Shown: positions 1-13,518, counted from the stretch's first letter. The stretch: 64,000 nucleotides of DNA from Primula veris (GCA_963682055.1 OY821741.1:255501-319500), one strand, 5' to 3'. A program made the numbers and translations. The notes: generated by a model from the sequence alone, not told the origin.

Positions 1-1171
1 TATATATATATATATATATCATCCATCAGTTACTACCCTGCTAATTTCCCGTCTCTAAGTATTATCATTATCATTAGTAAAATATATATATATTACTCAA
101 ATCTCAAAACTCAAAACTCAAAACTCAAATATATATATATTAAATTAGGATAGTTGGCATTACACGGTCTTCTACTTAATTACTCCATAAACTAACTACA
201 CAGTACGTACGTACGTAGTTTCCATAACTTATGTGGATCATTAAATTAGATTAGATTAAATTAAATTGTCATCCTTTTCTTTAAATCCATACACTTTAGT
301 GGTTTGCCGTGCAAGCCTTATGATTATACATATGGATCAGGCGTACCTACCTATATTAATTAATTGCTGGATTTATATATATATGAGGGAATATTAATTG
401 GAATAAAAGAAAAACTCCCAACAATTTGGCCTCATATATACTACTACGTACGTACTGGTATGATTTTTGGCAATAAAAAAAACAACTACTCTAGGACGCC
501 ATTAATCGAATAAAATCTTGAAATTATTATTTGTTTGATTGTTATGTTGTTGTGTTCTTCGTGACGGACCCAATAAGTTAATTTGTATATTTCCTATTTA
601 AAATTAACTAATACTACTTCATAATTAAGAATAAGGCCATATATCAGAGCCAGTAATCTCATTTATCATTATAACATGTGTAATTTAGTCATTTATGCTT
701 AAGATATCCATAAATTTGTATCCAATTGAAACAAAACAAACAGAAGAAAATGGCTTTCTATGTTTAATAATGACCACTCCTTTCTACTCTAATTTACGCA
801 ATAATCAAGTGCATTGAAAGTAACTACTCAATCCATTCTCATTTAATTATTTTCAACTAAACTAAGTGCAATTTTTACCAGACAAGAATTTATATCAAAA
901 TTGTCAAAATGACACTATAATGTAACATTGAATTAAATGATTAACTTTCGAATATTTTCATTTTAACAATTTTGATACAAGTTATCGGCGGGTCAAAATT
1001 ACAGAAATTTTGATAATGAACAATTAAATAGGAACCGGCGGAGTAAAGGGAACAGAAAAGAGTACAGTTTGGAGAATCTAAAGGCGTAACCAAAGATTCT
1101 TAAATCCATATATGTTATATATATAACTTGTACTTATTCCAAACATTACACTAATCACAACAAACACAGAG
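1..1171. other. 5' flank of the OPT gene, no gene seen
   Basis: AT-rich non-coding sequence that opens with a (TA)n run at 1-20. It holds short (TA)n runs, a small direct repeat of CTCAAAA near 100-125, and several ACGTACGT-like palindromes near 200-215 and 445-455. No coding stretch with family similarity is visible on either strand. Its right end is presumably the promoter of the transporter that starts at 1172. Confidence 0.6.
1115..1126 (+). promoter_or_regulatory. Possible TATA box of the OPT gene
   Basis: A TATATATATAA-type run lies about 45-55 bases before the start codon at 1172. That leaves room for only a short 5' UTR. Similar TA runs are everywhere in this window, so the call rests on position only. 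Confidence 0.3.
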
Positions 1172-4100
1172 ATGGAGAAATATGATACAAACACGAATCC
1201 TTTCCCTCTGCCTAGTAAAACTGAAGCAGAGACGTCGACTCATAAAACTGAATCAAGTGGTAATTAAGCTACATTTTACCGTAAAAAAAAAAGCCTACTA
1301 TATATATATATTGATACTACTCAGTATTAAAGTAGTATTAATTAGTCGTAGACTGGCTGATTATAAGGTTTCAGCTAAATAGCCAGAGTATAGAAGAAGC
1401 ATTCATGATTCATAATGTCATTACATGCATGCGTATTTTAACTTAGTTTGTATGTGTATAGATGAAGAGGTAAATGATTCTCCAATAGAGCAAGTACGGT
1501 TAACTGTGCCAATCACAGATGATCCAACACAACCATGTCTAACATTTCGTACGTGGTTCCTCGGGATCTTTTCATGTGGTGTTTTGGCATTCTTGAATCA
1601 GTTTTTCGGTTACCGTCAGAATGCACTCTCTCTTTCATCCGTCACTGCCCAAATTTTGGTACTACCGATTGGAAAACTTATGGCAGCATACCTACCAGAG
1701 AAGCAAATCAAAATCCCAAAGACAAAATGGTCATTTTCGTTGAACCCAGGGCCTTTCAACCTGAAAGAGCATGTCCTTATCACTATTTTTGCCAGCGCTG
1801 GCTCATACACTGCTGCAGCCCTGGGTATCGTAACCATAATGAAGGCTTTTTATATCCGAGAACTACATCCACTTGCTGCCATTTTGTTAGTTTTCTCTAC
1901 CCAGGTGCATTCTTCTCTCTTCCTAAAATTATTTATCTTCATGATGTTATCACAACTCTCTACTGGACTTAAAAAATAAAACACCGTATATATGAATTTC
2001 AAATAAAAAATAACTGATTAGTTTGGGCAAGTAAATGCAAATTTCAGTTTCTAAAATAATAATATATGAGATGTCGGATGTGATCTAACTAATTAAGAGT
2101 CTTTAATTGTCATGTGGGACGGGACGGGACGAGTAAACCAGATGCTTGGATTTGGATGGGCAGGTCTTTTCAGAAAGTTTCTTGTGGATTCTCCATACAT
2201 GTGGTGGCCTTCCAATCTAGTTCAGGTTTCCCTCTTTAGGTGACCCATCCGTATGCACTCTTGTGTCTCCAAACGCATTCAAGCACATAATTTTATACTA
2301 ACAGATACGGTTTATTTATTTAATGGGGTATTACATAATTCATATTATCTGCAGAGCATTGCATGATGTTGAGAAGAGACCCAAAGGAGGTCTGTCACGT
2401 CTACAATTTTTCTTAGTAGTCCTTGTGTCAAGCTTTTCTTACTATATAGTCCCCAACTATTTATTTCCATCAATTACGGCCCTTTCTGTGGTTTGTTGGA
2501 TATGGAAGGACTCTGTCACAGCCCAACAAATTGGTTCTGGTCTTCATGGACTCGGAGTTGGCTCGTTTGCACTTGACTGGTCAACAGTTGCTGCTTTCCT
2601 AGGAAGCCCTTTGGCTACTCCCGGTTTCGCCATCATCAACATACTCATTGGCTATGTTTCTATTGTGTACATCTTAATTCCACTTGCCTATTGGAATAAC
2701 ATGTTTGGATCACAGAGATTTCCGTTATACTCGGCACACGTATTCAATGCTAAAGGAGGACCCTATGATGTCAATCTAGTTTTGAACCAAACAACCTTCC
2801 AGTTCAACGAAGAGGCATATGATAATTATAGTAAGATACACCTAAGCATTTTCTTTGCATTTGCTTATGGTATAAGCTTTGCAACATTGGCTGCAACGGT
2901 ATCACATGTTGCGCTCTTCCATGGACGGTAATAAACGCATACTAAGCTTCATGGTTTTCTACACATATAAAGCACAAGTAAACCCATAAAATGGTTCTTC
3001 TTTACTAATTAGCACAATTTGCTTATTTTCGTTGAATTTAAGGTCAATCTGGCAACAAACAAGGGCCTCATTAGAAAATAAGTTTGGGGATGTGCATACA
3101 AGGCTAATGAAGAAAAACTATGAAGTTGTACCTCAATGGTGGTTTTATACACTCCTGCTAGTTGTTATTGGATTAGCCATGCTTGCTTGTGAAGGTTTCA
3201 ACAGACAACTCCAGCTACCTTATTGGGGGATTCTTTTAGCAATGTTCATGGCTCTAATCTTTACCTTGCCTATCGCTGTCATTATTGCTACCACCAATCA
3301 GGTTCTTACTTATTTAAATAGCCTCTTCCATTATTTAATTTTGTTTCGAGTTCTCTTTCCTATAACTTCGATCTCTATATCCATGTGGCTAAAACAGGGA
3401 ACGGGAATCAATGTGATCAGTGAACTTATTATCGGTTACATGTATCCTGGAAAACCACTGGCTAATGTAACCTTCAAAATATATGGTACCATTAGCATGT
3501 CTCAAGCAATACTATTCCTCGCGGATTTCAAGCTAGGACATTATATGAAGATACCTCCTAAGTCGATGTTTATTGTACAGGTGAAAAATAAGAAACATAT
3601 CATAGTTTTATTGTTGCTTTATCTTACCTTTATCAAAGCCCAAATCAAACACTTGACATGTGATTGTCTTTTTTCTTATTATTAATGAAGCTGGCAGCCA
3701 CACTAGTTGCATCGACAGTCCAATTTGGGACGGCTTGGTGGCTCCTTAACACCGTGGAGCACATCTGTGATCCAACAAAGCTGCCAGCAGGGAGCCCGTG
3801 GACATGCCCCGGAGACGATGTATTTTATAATGCCTCAGTCATATGGGGGGTGGTTGGTCCACTAAGAATGTTTGGAAGTCGGGGGATATATCCAAAGATG
3901 AACTACTTCTTTCTGTTTGGACTGATAGCACCTGTGCCTATTTGGTTACTATCTCGTAAGTACCCTGAAAAGACATGGATAAGGCTGATAAACGCTCCGG
4001 TTATAATAGGGGGTGCAGCGGGGATGCCACCGGTGAGGGCAGTGAACTACATATGTTGGTTAACGGTTGGGATATTCTTCAACTTTGTTGTGTATAAGAA

Positions 4101-4311
4101 GTTTAAGACTTGGTGGGCAAGGCACAACTACATTCTATCAGCAGGGTTGGATGCTGGAGTTGCGTTTATGGCCATATTGTGTTATTTCACTTTGCAGGCT
4201 AAGGATATAAACGGACCGTCTTGGTGGGGTTTGCCTCTGGACGACCATTGTCCTCTTGCAAGTTGTCCTACTGCCCCCGGTATAGTTGTCAAGGGCTGCC
4301 CTGTCTTTTAA
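1172..4311 (+). CDS. Oligopeptide transporter (OPT family), 7 exons, 754 aa
   Basis: Proton-coupled plasma-membrane carrier of the plant OPT clade, which moves small peptides or metal-chelate-type substrates; the substrate cannot be read from sequence. Exons by splice sites and phase: 1172-1259, 1462-1904, 2142-2239, 2355-2927, 3043-3301, 3398-3580, 3691-4311. They total 2265 nt with no internal stop, giving 754 aa, a normal length for the family. Visible family marks are [12 protein letters not shown] (NPG motif, near residue 125), [26 protein letters not shown] (the KIPP motif, near residue 540), the [11 protein letters not shown] region and the Cys-rich end [19 protein letters not shown]. 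Many hydrophobic segments fit about 14-16 membrane helices. The start ATG opens an acidic cytosolic N-terminus, as is usual. The first exon is short (88 nt). The gene looks intact. Confidence 0.93.
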
Positions 4312-5254
4312 TTACACAGAGACATGTTTCTCTAGCTACAAGTTTACTTGCTGAAAATAATTAATATAAATTTTATCTCGTGCCAATTGACCAATAAAGA
4401 CGGATTCTCAAATCTGTCACAGAGACATATTTCTATAGAAAATTGCTTTCTAAAACAGGCTTTGAGATGGTGTGGTTCTGATTCATTCAGTATTCAATTA
4501 CATCAAGTGAAACAACACAATTTAAGCATAGCTCAAACAATTAAACTTCTCAATTTTAACAGCAATGGGTTTTGCTAACATATTTTATACAAAATAGTAG
4601 CATGAGGCAGTAAAACTATCTCAACAATTATTCGATATCCCTAACACCGTTGAGGTGTGAGTTTTATTCAAAGCATTGAAAGGAATTAGGGGGCAAATAA
4701 CTTTTTAAAGCTTCTGCAGCTATTTTTCTGAAATCAATGGATAATTAATTAACTACACTCTTTTCTTATTGTAATTCAAATTAATGACCTCTGGAAGTTG
4801 TGGCACCTGATGGTCGGAGTTTTTTGCCAGACAAGCAAGAAAATAAGCAAATCGATTTACATATGTAGGCATAGTCTGTATTGTTAATTATCCGTAGCAC
4901 CTTAATGCAATTCAAAAAAAAAAAAAAAACTAGCTTTTGAATTTCTTAGGTTGCGAGTACCAGATAATGACTACTACTCGTAGCGTTCTGACAACAAAAC
5001 TGCTAGGAGATCAACCCTTTCATGACTTTGCAATGACATTATACTAAGAAATTCAGAAAACGATGACACAGAAATGCATTCAGAAACAGTATCAAACTCA
5101 TGATGAGTGAAATTTGTATTTAACAACTAATACAGGACTACATTATTAGCTAGCGATGGTAGCTCTAAATAACATTCAAAATGGATGCATTCACCATTGA
5201 TTCCTCCTGAACGTGCCGCAAATTGACAAAAACTTGAATAGCCTTCTCACCAGA
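4312..5254. other. Spacer between converging OPT and ACP genes
   Basis: The two genes converge, so this stretch holds both 3' UTRs. It contains a poly-A run near 4915-4930 and no coding similarity that I can see. Confidence 0.6.
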
Positions 5255-6686
5255 TCAAGGGTTTTCTTTGAGCTTGTTTTGAGTTTCGGAAAGGATGTAA
5301 TTAGCAACATCAGCACAGCAAGTGAGATTATCAGCTTTGTCATCAGGTATCTCGATAGAGAACTCTTGCTCAAGCGCCATAACCAGTTCCACCCTGTCCA
5401 AGCTGTCCAGGGACAAGTCCTTCTGGAAATTAGCTGTTTCAGTTACCTGCTCAAGGTTCAAACACAAACAAGTACACACAATAGAAATAATCAGTGGCGG
5501 AACCAGAACTTTAAATCAGTGGGGTCAAAATATTGACAAAATAAAAAAAAGTTAAAATTAAGAAAAACAAAACTGCAAAAAGGTTAAACATTGTTACTTA
5601 ATTTATAATCGATTCATACGGTCACTCATATCTTGAAAGCGATACATAATAACATCGTTCGACAAACTTTCAAATATATCATTTTCAGTATAAACTACTA
5701 AATCATATAAATAAGAAAAAACCCAATGAAAGTTAACTAGTTAAGTAAGTTACAAAGTGAAACAGCAATTTTATTCGAAATAAACTAAAATAAGCCAAAC
5801 AGTAAGTTTACCCAACTTAATTTATACGTGTAAATAACAAGCTAGATATTCTGTAAACAACTAACTAATTTAAAAGGCACAATTGATTTATACATATTCC
5901 ATTAAAAATTTATCTTAATAAATAACTAACTAAAATTTTCCTAAATTTATGGAGTACCTAACTTTTTCTAATAAAAATCTATTAAAAAGTACCCAAACTT
6001 TTTTAAGTAATTAACAATTATTAATTAAATAAGGATAGAATTAATAAAGTACGGTATATTATTAATTTTGCAAAGTAGTTAAGTAGTTAGGATAAAAACG
6101 AAAGACTAACAAAGAAGGAAAAAACAATTGTAACTCCAACTTAGCTTGTGTTGGGAATAACAGGTATGACCGGTCATCGTATAAGAGATTGAGTTTGGTG
6201 TTTGTTAGTGTTAGGATCATCACTTATATATAGATAGAATTTTGAATATGTATAATACAAACTTTCTATTTAAATGAAATGCTAATTTTGTACTTAACAC
6301 CCATGGGTATTTTGTTAATTTTATATAAAAGTTAGGGGTCAGCTGACCCCTTGCCCCATTGCAGTTCCATCAGTGGGTGTAATTCTACCTGTAAACACAC
6401 TCACGTAGGTAGTCTTATTAGGTGAAAAAATAAGAATAAAGGAATCATTAACATGATAAGTGAATGATTATGAAAAAAGGAGGGAAAAGAAATAGGAGAC
6501 CTTAGTAGGGTCAAAGTTGGTGAACTTCTGTACAAGGAGAATTACACGGGCGGATATCTGATCAGAAGGGATGCTAGATGTGGTGGACATAAGTCGGATC
6601 AGTGTGTAAACCGAATCCACATATTTGGAATGGAAGTATGTTTTAACCCTTATATGCTTCAGCAACGAGTTCCTTATATTTTGCAT
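5255..6686 (-). CDS. Mitochondrial acyl carrier protein, 2 exons, 125 aa
   Basis: Carrier of the growing acyl chain on a phosphopantetheine arm in mitochondrial fatty acid (lipoate precursor) synthesis; the family also has members in respiratory complex I. Exon 1 is 6501-6686 and exon 2 is 5255-5446, together 378 nt with stop. The first half (MQNIRNSLLKHIRVKTYF) is basic with no acidic residues, as expected for a mitochondrial presequence. The ACP domain follows, with DLSLDSLDRVELV, whose DSL serine is the phosphopantetheine attachment site, then EIPDDKADNLTCCADVANYI. The CC pair before ADVA is typical of the plant mitochondrial form. The single 1.05-kb intron is mostly an inserted repeat (5490-6376). 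The start was chosen as the ATG giving the Arg-rich leader; an upstream in-frame ATG is less likely. Confidence 0.9.
5490..6376. mobile_element. Non-autonomous TE-like insert in the ACP intron, 8-bp direct repeats
   Basis: The 8-bp word ATCAGTGG stands at 5490-5497 and again at 6369-6376. Between them lie about 870 bp of AT-rich non-coding sequence. The left end reads CGGAACCAGAACTTTAAATC and the right end, reverse-complemented, starts GGAACTGCAATGGGGCAAGG, so the termini are weakly inverted. An internal palindrome AGGGGTCAGCTGACCCCT lies near the right end. An 8-bp duplication is typical of hAT elements, but no transposase remains and the inverted ends are poor. The class is therefore an inference. 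Confidence 0.5.
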
Positions 6687-7558
6687 TTTGGATCCCCTGA
6701 TAAAATAGTACATGATGACCATAATCTACTGTAGAAATATAATTATTACTTTGCTATGGTGTGAAAAGTTAAATAATACATGGCTTTTGGGTTGTCTTCT
6801 AAAACAAATACTTGTATTTATTAGATTGCAGCTTAATATTATTATTTCCAATTCCTGATGAAGTAAATACAACAGACGTCCAAACAAACAAACAAACAAA
6901 CGATACAAAACTTAGAATCAAATTCTGAAAATACGATTAAAAAAAAAAAGCAAAACTCATTCCACATTTTTAGTTTCACATACACACTCAAATAGTAGAG
7001 AAAGAGTTAGCACATCCGATCCGATCCTATCCCGAAAAAACATAGCCCCCAAAACTCTCTCTTTTTTAATTAAATTTAATCAAATCAATCCACTCTCCCT
7101 CAAAACTTACTTTGTATATATATATATATATACTCAAATTGAACAACTCAATTTTAAACCTCTAGAAAAATAAAAAGACACTTCAAAAGTCTTCAATATT
7201 AATTCATTTGTTATTATTCTTTGAATCTGCACCCCCCCAAAATTATGGCCTATACTTATTGGTTTTTGTGTGGAATTTTTCCACACGCATACAAAAAAAG
7301 AAAAAGAAAATGGAGTTGCATTAGTAATGAAAAGGGACAAAGTAGTAATAATAATAATAAATGGGTAGGGGTAACGTGAAAAAGGACAACACAGTTAGCT
7401 AAAATTATCTGTTATTATTATTATTATTATACTAATTGAGTATATTAAACTTCTCGTAATAAATATCCTAACTAAAAAAAATAGACATTGAATACAATCA
7501 AATAAAAAAAACTTAAAAGTCATACTAAAAAAATAAATATATCACCTGTATCCAAGTG

Positions 7559-7580
7559 GAGAGAGAGAGAGAGAGAGAGA
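7559..7580. repeat. (GA)n microsatellite
   Basis: Eleven GA units, followed by GGGAGAGA and then a TTTTTTG-rich stretch near 7592-7625. Confidence 0.9.
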
Positions 7581-8084
7581 GGGAGAGATTAGTTTTTTTT
7601 TGTTTTTTGTTTTTTGTTTTTTGTTTGGTGTTAAAAAAACAAATAAAAATGGGCTGGATCCGGTATCCTAATTTACAGGGCCTGTTTTTAAGCCCAATAT
7701 AAATATAATAATTTAATAAAGTTACGATCCTCTCTAATCTTTACCATAATTTCCATTAAGTTACAATTTGACTAAAACTTATTTAATAAAAACAAATACT
7801 CTAAAGCTTTCTTCAATATTTAGGTTGGTACTTGTGCTAAATTAATATGAGAATACCATTATATCTCCATACCTACTAATTCGACAAATATCTTTTGTTA
7901 ATTAATGGTTTTGACTGACCACGATACTAATTTCACAATATCTCCATCGTACGTACTACTAGTTTTATGGGTTTTTCTTTTCATTTTAAAAATGCACACC
8001 AACATATCACCCTCCATAAAAATAATATCTACGCTTACAACTATCTGAACACTTTAAACGCTACAACAAATATTGTCAAAATTT

Positions 8085-8092
<8 letters not shown>

Positions 8093-8131
<39 letters not shown>
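8093..8131. repeat. (AT)n microsatellite
   Basis: About nineteen uninterrupted AT units in the spacer between the ACP and HIPP genes. Confidence 0.9.
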
Positions 8132-8132
<1 letters not shown>

Positions 8133-9454
8133 CATAATATGGTAGTGTAAAGACAAGTGTTTCTCGTAGAATCTGAGGATCGAGATGACCGCATATCATA
8201 TTGAAGCAAGGGAAATAGGAGATGGGTGATTTTTTATTTTTTTTAAAAGGAAACGGCTAATTTATTTCAACATAAACTGTCTTAATCATAGAACATCAGC
8301 CTCCATGGTGGCATAGTCAAATGGATCCGATAACCGAATCAGAATATAACAAATGTTGACTAAATAGAACCTAAGTTGCAAAAAGAAGGAAAAAAAGCTA
8401 ATGCATTTAAAATGGGTGATTGTTGTGATGATAGTGGCGGGGGTATTATGGTGGATATTATGGTGGAGGAGGTGGGCCCTAGAGTTGATAGCTGAGAAAA
8501 GATAGAAGAAAATAATGGGTTTTATTTCATAATTAGGAAACCTCTATTTATCTTTCTTTACATTTTTCTATTTCCCCACGAGTACTAGCTAGCTAGCTAG
8601 TAGTTATTGATTTAAGGTATAGAGTTTAGTTCAAGTGCAGGCCCTATTTTTTTAAAAAAAAAATATAATATATTTTTGTGTAAGGAAATAAGTGATATGC
8701 TAAAATAATATGGTGGGTGGCCATTATAAACACGGTACGTATAGGACCAGACTCCGTAACAAGAAAAATTTGTTGTGGGTTTAGGGTAGCAAGTATCGAT
8801 ATACATATAATGATGATATGCTAGTTAATATTGAGGTCCTTATTACAATAAAATATATTTAAATGTTGAGGTAAGCGAGAATTAGTAAAAGGAAAGAGAT
8901 ATGGTGTGGGATTATAACTTGTTAACTACCTCCTCAATCATTAATTGGCTGTTATATGTTGGATGTTGTGGGAGATGGAATTCATTCGATATTAATTAAG
9001 TTAAATTGTTGTCAACTCCAACAAAATAAATGTGTAACTAAGGCTTTCAATGGTCCGAAGTAAATGTTTTTTTTTTTTTTGAGAATGCAGTTGAGGTGGC
9101 ATTAATATATACGTAGAAATGAAATTGTGATTTGTAATAAGAGTCTGTTATAATTAATATCGACATAATATATATCATGTTCGGACTCTCATATAGTCAC
9201 AACAATTAACGTACCAAACGAGCAAGGCCGGTGTCGACCCTAGCTAGTCATATATTACATAGAATCTAATTCCGATCTAGATTTTTGTGGCTTTCAATAA
9301 ATTAGAGGTAGTTTTTGATATGAATTTATTTTGCATTTTGATGTTGTGCATGATTGATTACTCATATATATATATATATATAAGCTACATGAGTCGCCCC
9401 AGCCAAACGAGACTTTTAGTAGGTGTGTAATATCTTTCTCTCTAGCTAGTCTCA

Positions 9455-9487
<33 letters not shown>

Positions 9488-10940
9488 AGAACCTTTCCCT
9501 GAATGTTACTCCACTTCAACTTTAGTTTTCATCTTCTTCTTGCCAAGCTTCAACTACAAATAACTTGTACCTTTTTAATATAACAAAATCATGCTTAACT
9601 TTATCTGTAAATATATGAATGCAATAATAATTAAAAACACTACTCAACTACTACTATATCATTAATAATTAATGCCATAAAGAAAACAATATTATTGATT
9701 ACAAGAGTTAATTATATCCGCCTCCGCTCACATTTAAATCACTTCAAGAAAAATCAAATAGCAACAACTAATATATAGTATATATATATATATATATATT
9801 GAGTATATAGTATATTGACTACCACTCTTTTTCTTTATGCGCCGCGCCGATGATGGATAATTGCTGATTTCTAGAAGTGCAATATTGTATTGAGCAACTT
9901 ATTGAAGACACCTCGATCACTTCTACCGTTATTATAAATAAATAAGTAATTGATTTTCTAAAAATATACTTAATTATAAGACTATAGTGCAAGTACATTA
10001 TATTATTAAAGTGGATGTGTACGTGCACAAGTGCACATTAAGAGAGGTACAAATGTTAGCTAGCTAGGGCTAGGGCTAGCAAGCCTATCTATAATGTACT
10101 TAAATATGTTTGTACTTAATTTGTAATGATTTGGAATTATACTAACAAGCAAAGCTAGTATGTAGTGTAGTGTATGGAGTAATTAGTAAAGTTGGTAGTG
10201 TAATAATTAATTAATAACAACTCTCAATACTTAATTGTGTTTATGAATGAATGATGACATCGTGACACGTTTTATTTTGTCATGCAAATGACGACTGATT
10301 GATCGATACTGTACGTCCTTTTTCAAAATAAATAAATAAGAAAATCTAATTTATATAAACAAATAGCTAGTACTCCTATATATATATATTTTTCGTATTC
10401 CATTAAGTCGCTTTATAATCCTCAAATTTTCATCAAGCAACGTCTTTTTTCTTTTTCTAAATGAAGAAGTATACTTACTTGTGCAATTTTCTTTTCTAAA
10501 AAACAACAACGTCCGTACTTTTTTTAAAAATTAGGCCTGTAGAATTGCCAACTCTATTAATTGCTAACCAGGCATATATCTATGAATTAAGTTACAAACA
10601 TATATACTTAAACAACAAACAAGTAGGCTAGATCCAACCACAATTAATGCTTGTTTTGTACTCTACTATATATATATATATATATAGTGGTACTGCATAT
10701 GTTGCATGTTAAAAACTTAGAAGATCCATGATTTTGATAAACTTCTGCATACCAAAAGAGAGATTATCCCAGACACTCGAATATTTCTAAATAAGAGTAT
10801 GATGTTTATATATATATATATATAGGGATGTATATTAATTTATTTTCCCATTAATAAGACAGTTTATTTATGCAACTCCGTAAAATTGATGATTATATAT
10901 ATAGTAACTAGTATCTCTTTAATTATATATTATGTTCCAC

Positions 10941-10942
<2 letters not shown>

Positions 10943-10979
<37 letters not shown>
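10943..10979. repeat. (AT)n microsatellite
   Basis: About eighteen uninterrupted AT units. Shorter AT runs occur at 9363-9381, 9455-9479, 9780-9800, 10670-10686 and 10809-10824. Confidence 0.9.
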
Positions 10980-10980
<1 letters not shown>

Positions 10981-11834
10981 TTTTAGTCGCGCATGAATTA
11001 ATATATGAAAAATTAGTAAATATAAAAATCAAAAGTCATCACACATGCACATCATCATGTGAGCTGCTAATAAATTGGGGGAGAGTTAGTTAACGTAAAA
11101 GTCAGCAAAATTATGAATATTGTTGAATTATATATAGAGCCTGCTGCCACCGCTAGCTAGCTAGACAGTGACGATTATATACTTAATTTGTGGTCATATA
11201 TTTATACATGTAATACATAAAAAGGATGGTATATATAATTAAATTCAATAATCCTTACTCATGTCGACCCATCCAAATCTTATATATCTATATTCTTTAT
11301 CCCGTTTCATATCTTCTTCTTATTTTCATTTACATTTTAAATTTTCATAACTTGTTTCGCAAATTTATATGTATTTATATTATATTATATTCAAATTTTA
11401 AAATATTTAGACATAATATTGTTTTAGACAATTTTTCTAAAATTTAATGTCTAATTTACACTAATTAATACATTTATTTCAAAATAAATTACGTGTGAAT
11501 TTTCTTTTAAAAATAATTATTTGAATATATTGATACATGTTTTATACTAATTGTATAATTTTTATCAAGTTTTTTAGAATAAATTTTTGAACAATATAAG
11601 TAAGGAGATACGGAAACAGGTAGTCATACTAAGTTAGATTAGGTTAAAAGTGATTAGTGAGTCTCAACAAACTATTTTTATGCTTATTTATAAGGCCACG
11701 CCACTATATATTACTTTCTCATCAACAAATTAAACATAGCAAGAAAGACGTGTTGATATGTACATGTTGAGTTTGGTGTAGGTAGGGTGTGTGTGTGTTG
11801 ATAGATATATATATATCACCACCAACACAAGACT

Positions 11835-13518
11835 ATGCCTGACAAGGTATATCATATTTCTGTATCTTTAATTAATTTTCTTATTTTCTATATATCCTTA
11901 CACTTTTGTTTGTCATCCATTTTATTATTTTGTTGATAACTTATTATTACAGTTCAACTAATCAATTTTTTAAATTATGCACGAAAATATGTACGAATAT
12001 ATGTATGTATGTATGTGTTACACAGATTACAATTATGGTACTCAAGGTAGATCTTCAATGTTCCTGCTGCTATAAAAAGGTCAAGAAATTGCTTTGCAAA
12101 TTTCCTCGTGAGTCCCCCCCAGCTCTTTTTCCCTTTTTTTTTTTTTAGTGCACAAATACTCACAAAATACTCCAATATAGTTGACCTGATAAATTAATGT
12201 TTAAGGTTTTCAACTGTTTACGTTTAATTCAATTTAATTAGATTTCATAAATTAGTAAGCCCTCGTCAAAGCATGATAATTAACTTATCGTCTTTTACAG
12301 TAAGGTGAGAAAGTTTCATAGCTAGCCTATTCTTAGTTTATGAGAGTTGGAAAAATACTGTACGTACGTTAGTTGGATAACGATAACACGATTCAATATA
12401 AATTTCTTGTATCTAATCGGTTTCTTTTGAAAAACTCGATTCAAAACGAAAAGGAGAAATTTGCTCACGCTTTTAATTAGCGTAGCTCTTGTAACATCCC
12501 TTTAATTTGACAAAAAATTTGTTTGATAAAACACCGATCTCTACTCTTTCAAGGTATGGAAAACCTTTAAAGGTACAAAATATATGTGAACCGATGCGCA
12601 AGAGATCTAGATAGACACAAGGACAAGATCAACTTATCAAACCGTTACCAATCTGTTTATACATATATATTGCTTCTGGAAACTAATTTTAGACCTCAAA
12701 TACATTTGTACGTAATATTGTTCATTACATAGTAGAGCCTTAATTAAGAAGAAAACAAATTGAGTTTATCTTCTTTGGTATCATGTGACACGTACTCCGG
12801 GACAAGAGAAATACGAGACCAAGTATACGATGAGAAGCAAAATACAGTCACCATCACAGTTCTTTGTTGTAGTCCTGAAAAGATTCGAGATAAGTTATGT
12901 TGCAAAGGTGGTAAAGTCATAAAGAGCATTGAGATAAAATCACCTCCCAAACCCAAAGAACCCGAGAAGCCCAAAGCACCAGTAGAGAAGCCCAAGGAGC
13001 CCGTAAAACCAAAAGAAGCAGAGAAGCCCAAGGAGCCCGAAAAGCCCAAACCAAATGTGAAACCGCCTCCAAGTACCCCAGCTGAGAAGCCCACACCAAA
13101 AGCTCCACCTATGGTACCAATCCCAGTACCGGTGGCGGCACCAAAAGCCCCACAACCGGTGGTACCAATCCCAGTACCGATAGTAACGGGTCATGGATGC
13201 CCTTCCATATTTCCGTATGAGCCTTGTTGCGGGTCTTGTTCTCAGGGTCGGACAGATGGGCCATGCTATCAAGGGTACGGAAGGCCGCCTAATTGCTACG
13301 ACAACAACTACGGCTACAATAATAATAATTACAATAACGGTAGTTATGGAGGAGGTTATAATGATAATAATTACGGTGGGGGAAGGCCTTGTTGCGGGTC
13401 TTGTTCTCAGGGTCGGACAGATGGGCCATGCTATCAAGGGTACGGAAGGCCGCCTAAACCGTGTGATTATTACCCTATTGGAGATAACACGTCCTCATCA
13501 GCTTGTATCATCATGTAA
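11835..13518 (+). CDS. Pi21-like heavy-metal-associated isoprenylated protein (HIPP), 267 aa
   Basis: An HMA-domain protein with a proline-rich tail and a C-terminal CaaX box, like rice Pi21. Such proteins bind metal and are tethered to membranes by a farnesyl group. Exons are 11835-11846 (only four codons, MPDK), 12026-12107 and 12809-13518; phases agree and the sum is 804 nt. HMA domain, residues about 5-75: VDLQCSCCYKKVKK carries the CxxC metal site (CSCC), then FPQIRDQVYDEKQNTVTI and IKSIEIK. Then come KPKEPEKPK-type repeats, a VPIPVP segment and a Cys/Gly/Tyr/Asn-rich tail. The end SSACIIM is a good farnesylation CaaX. The tail carries a duplicated Cys-rich block (see repeat). A paralogue with the same plan lies at 52002-53585. 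The metal and role are not visible. Confidence 0.88.
13221..13457 (+). repeat. Identical 72-bp coding duplication inside the HIPP tail
   Basis: Positions 13221-13292 and 13386-13457 look identical base for base and are offset by 165 bp (55 codons, in frame). Each copy encodes CCGSCSQGRTDGPCYQGYGR plus two prolines. The spacer is rich in Asn, Tyr and Gly. Such identity points to a recent in-frame duplication or to gene conversion. Confidence 0.9.

Larger units (their letters stand above)
6687..11834. other. 5.1-kb repeat-rich intergenic region
   Basis: Upstream of the ACP gene and of the first HIPP gene. It holds many microsatellites, listed separately where long, plus GCTAGC-type palindromes near 8587-8600, 10056-10080 and 11150-11165. 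Short open frames exist, but none has recognisable similarity, codon bias or splice structure. I see no gene here. The last few hundred bases are presumably the HIPP promoter, with a TATATAT at about 11705-11711. Confidence 0.6.

Noticed and set aside
1182..1382. 66-codon open frame overlapping the start of the OPT gene
   Set aside because: It is out of frame with the transporter, whose first exon (1172-1259) has a good donor and joins to exon 2 in phase.
12940..13437. 165-codon minus-strand open frame opposite the HIPP tail
   Set aside because: A shadow of the repetitive Pro/Lys/Cys coding sequence on the plus strand.
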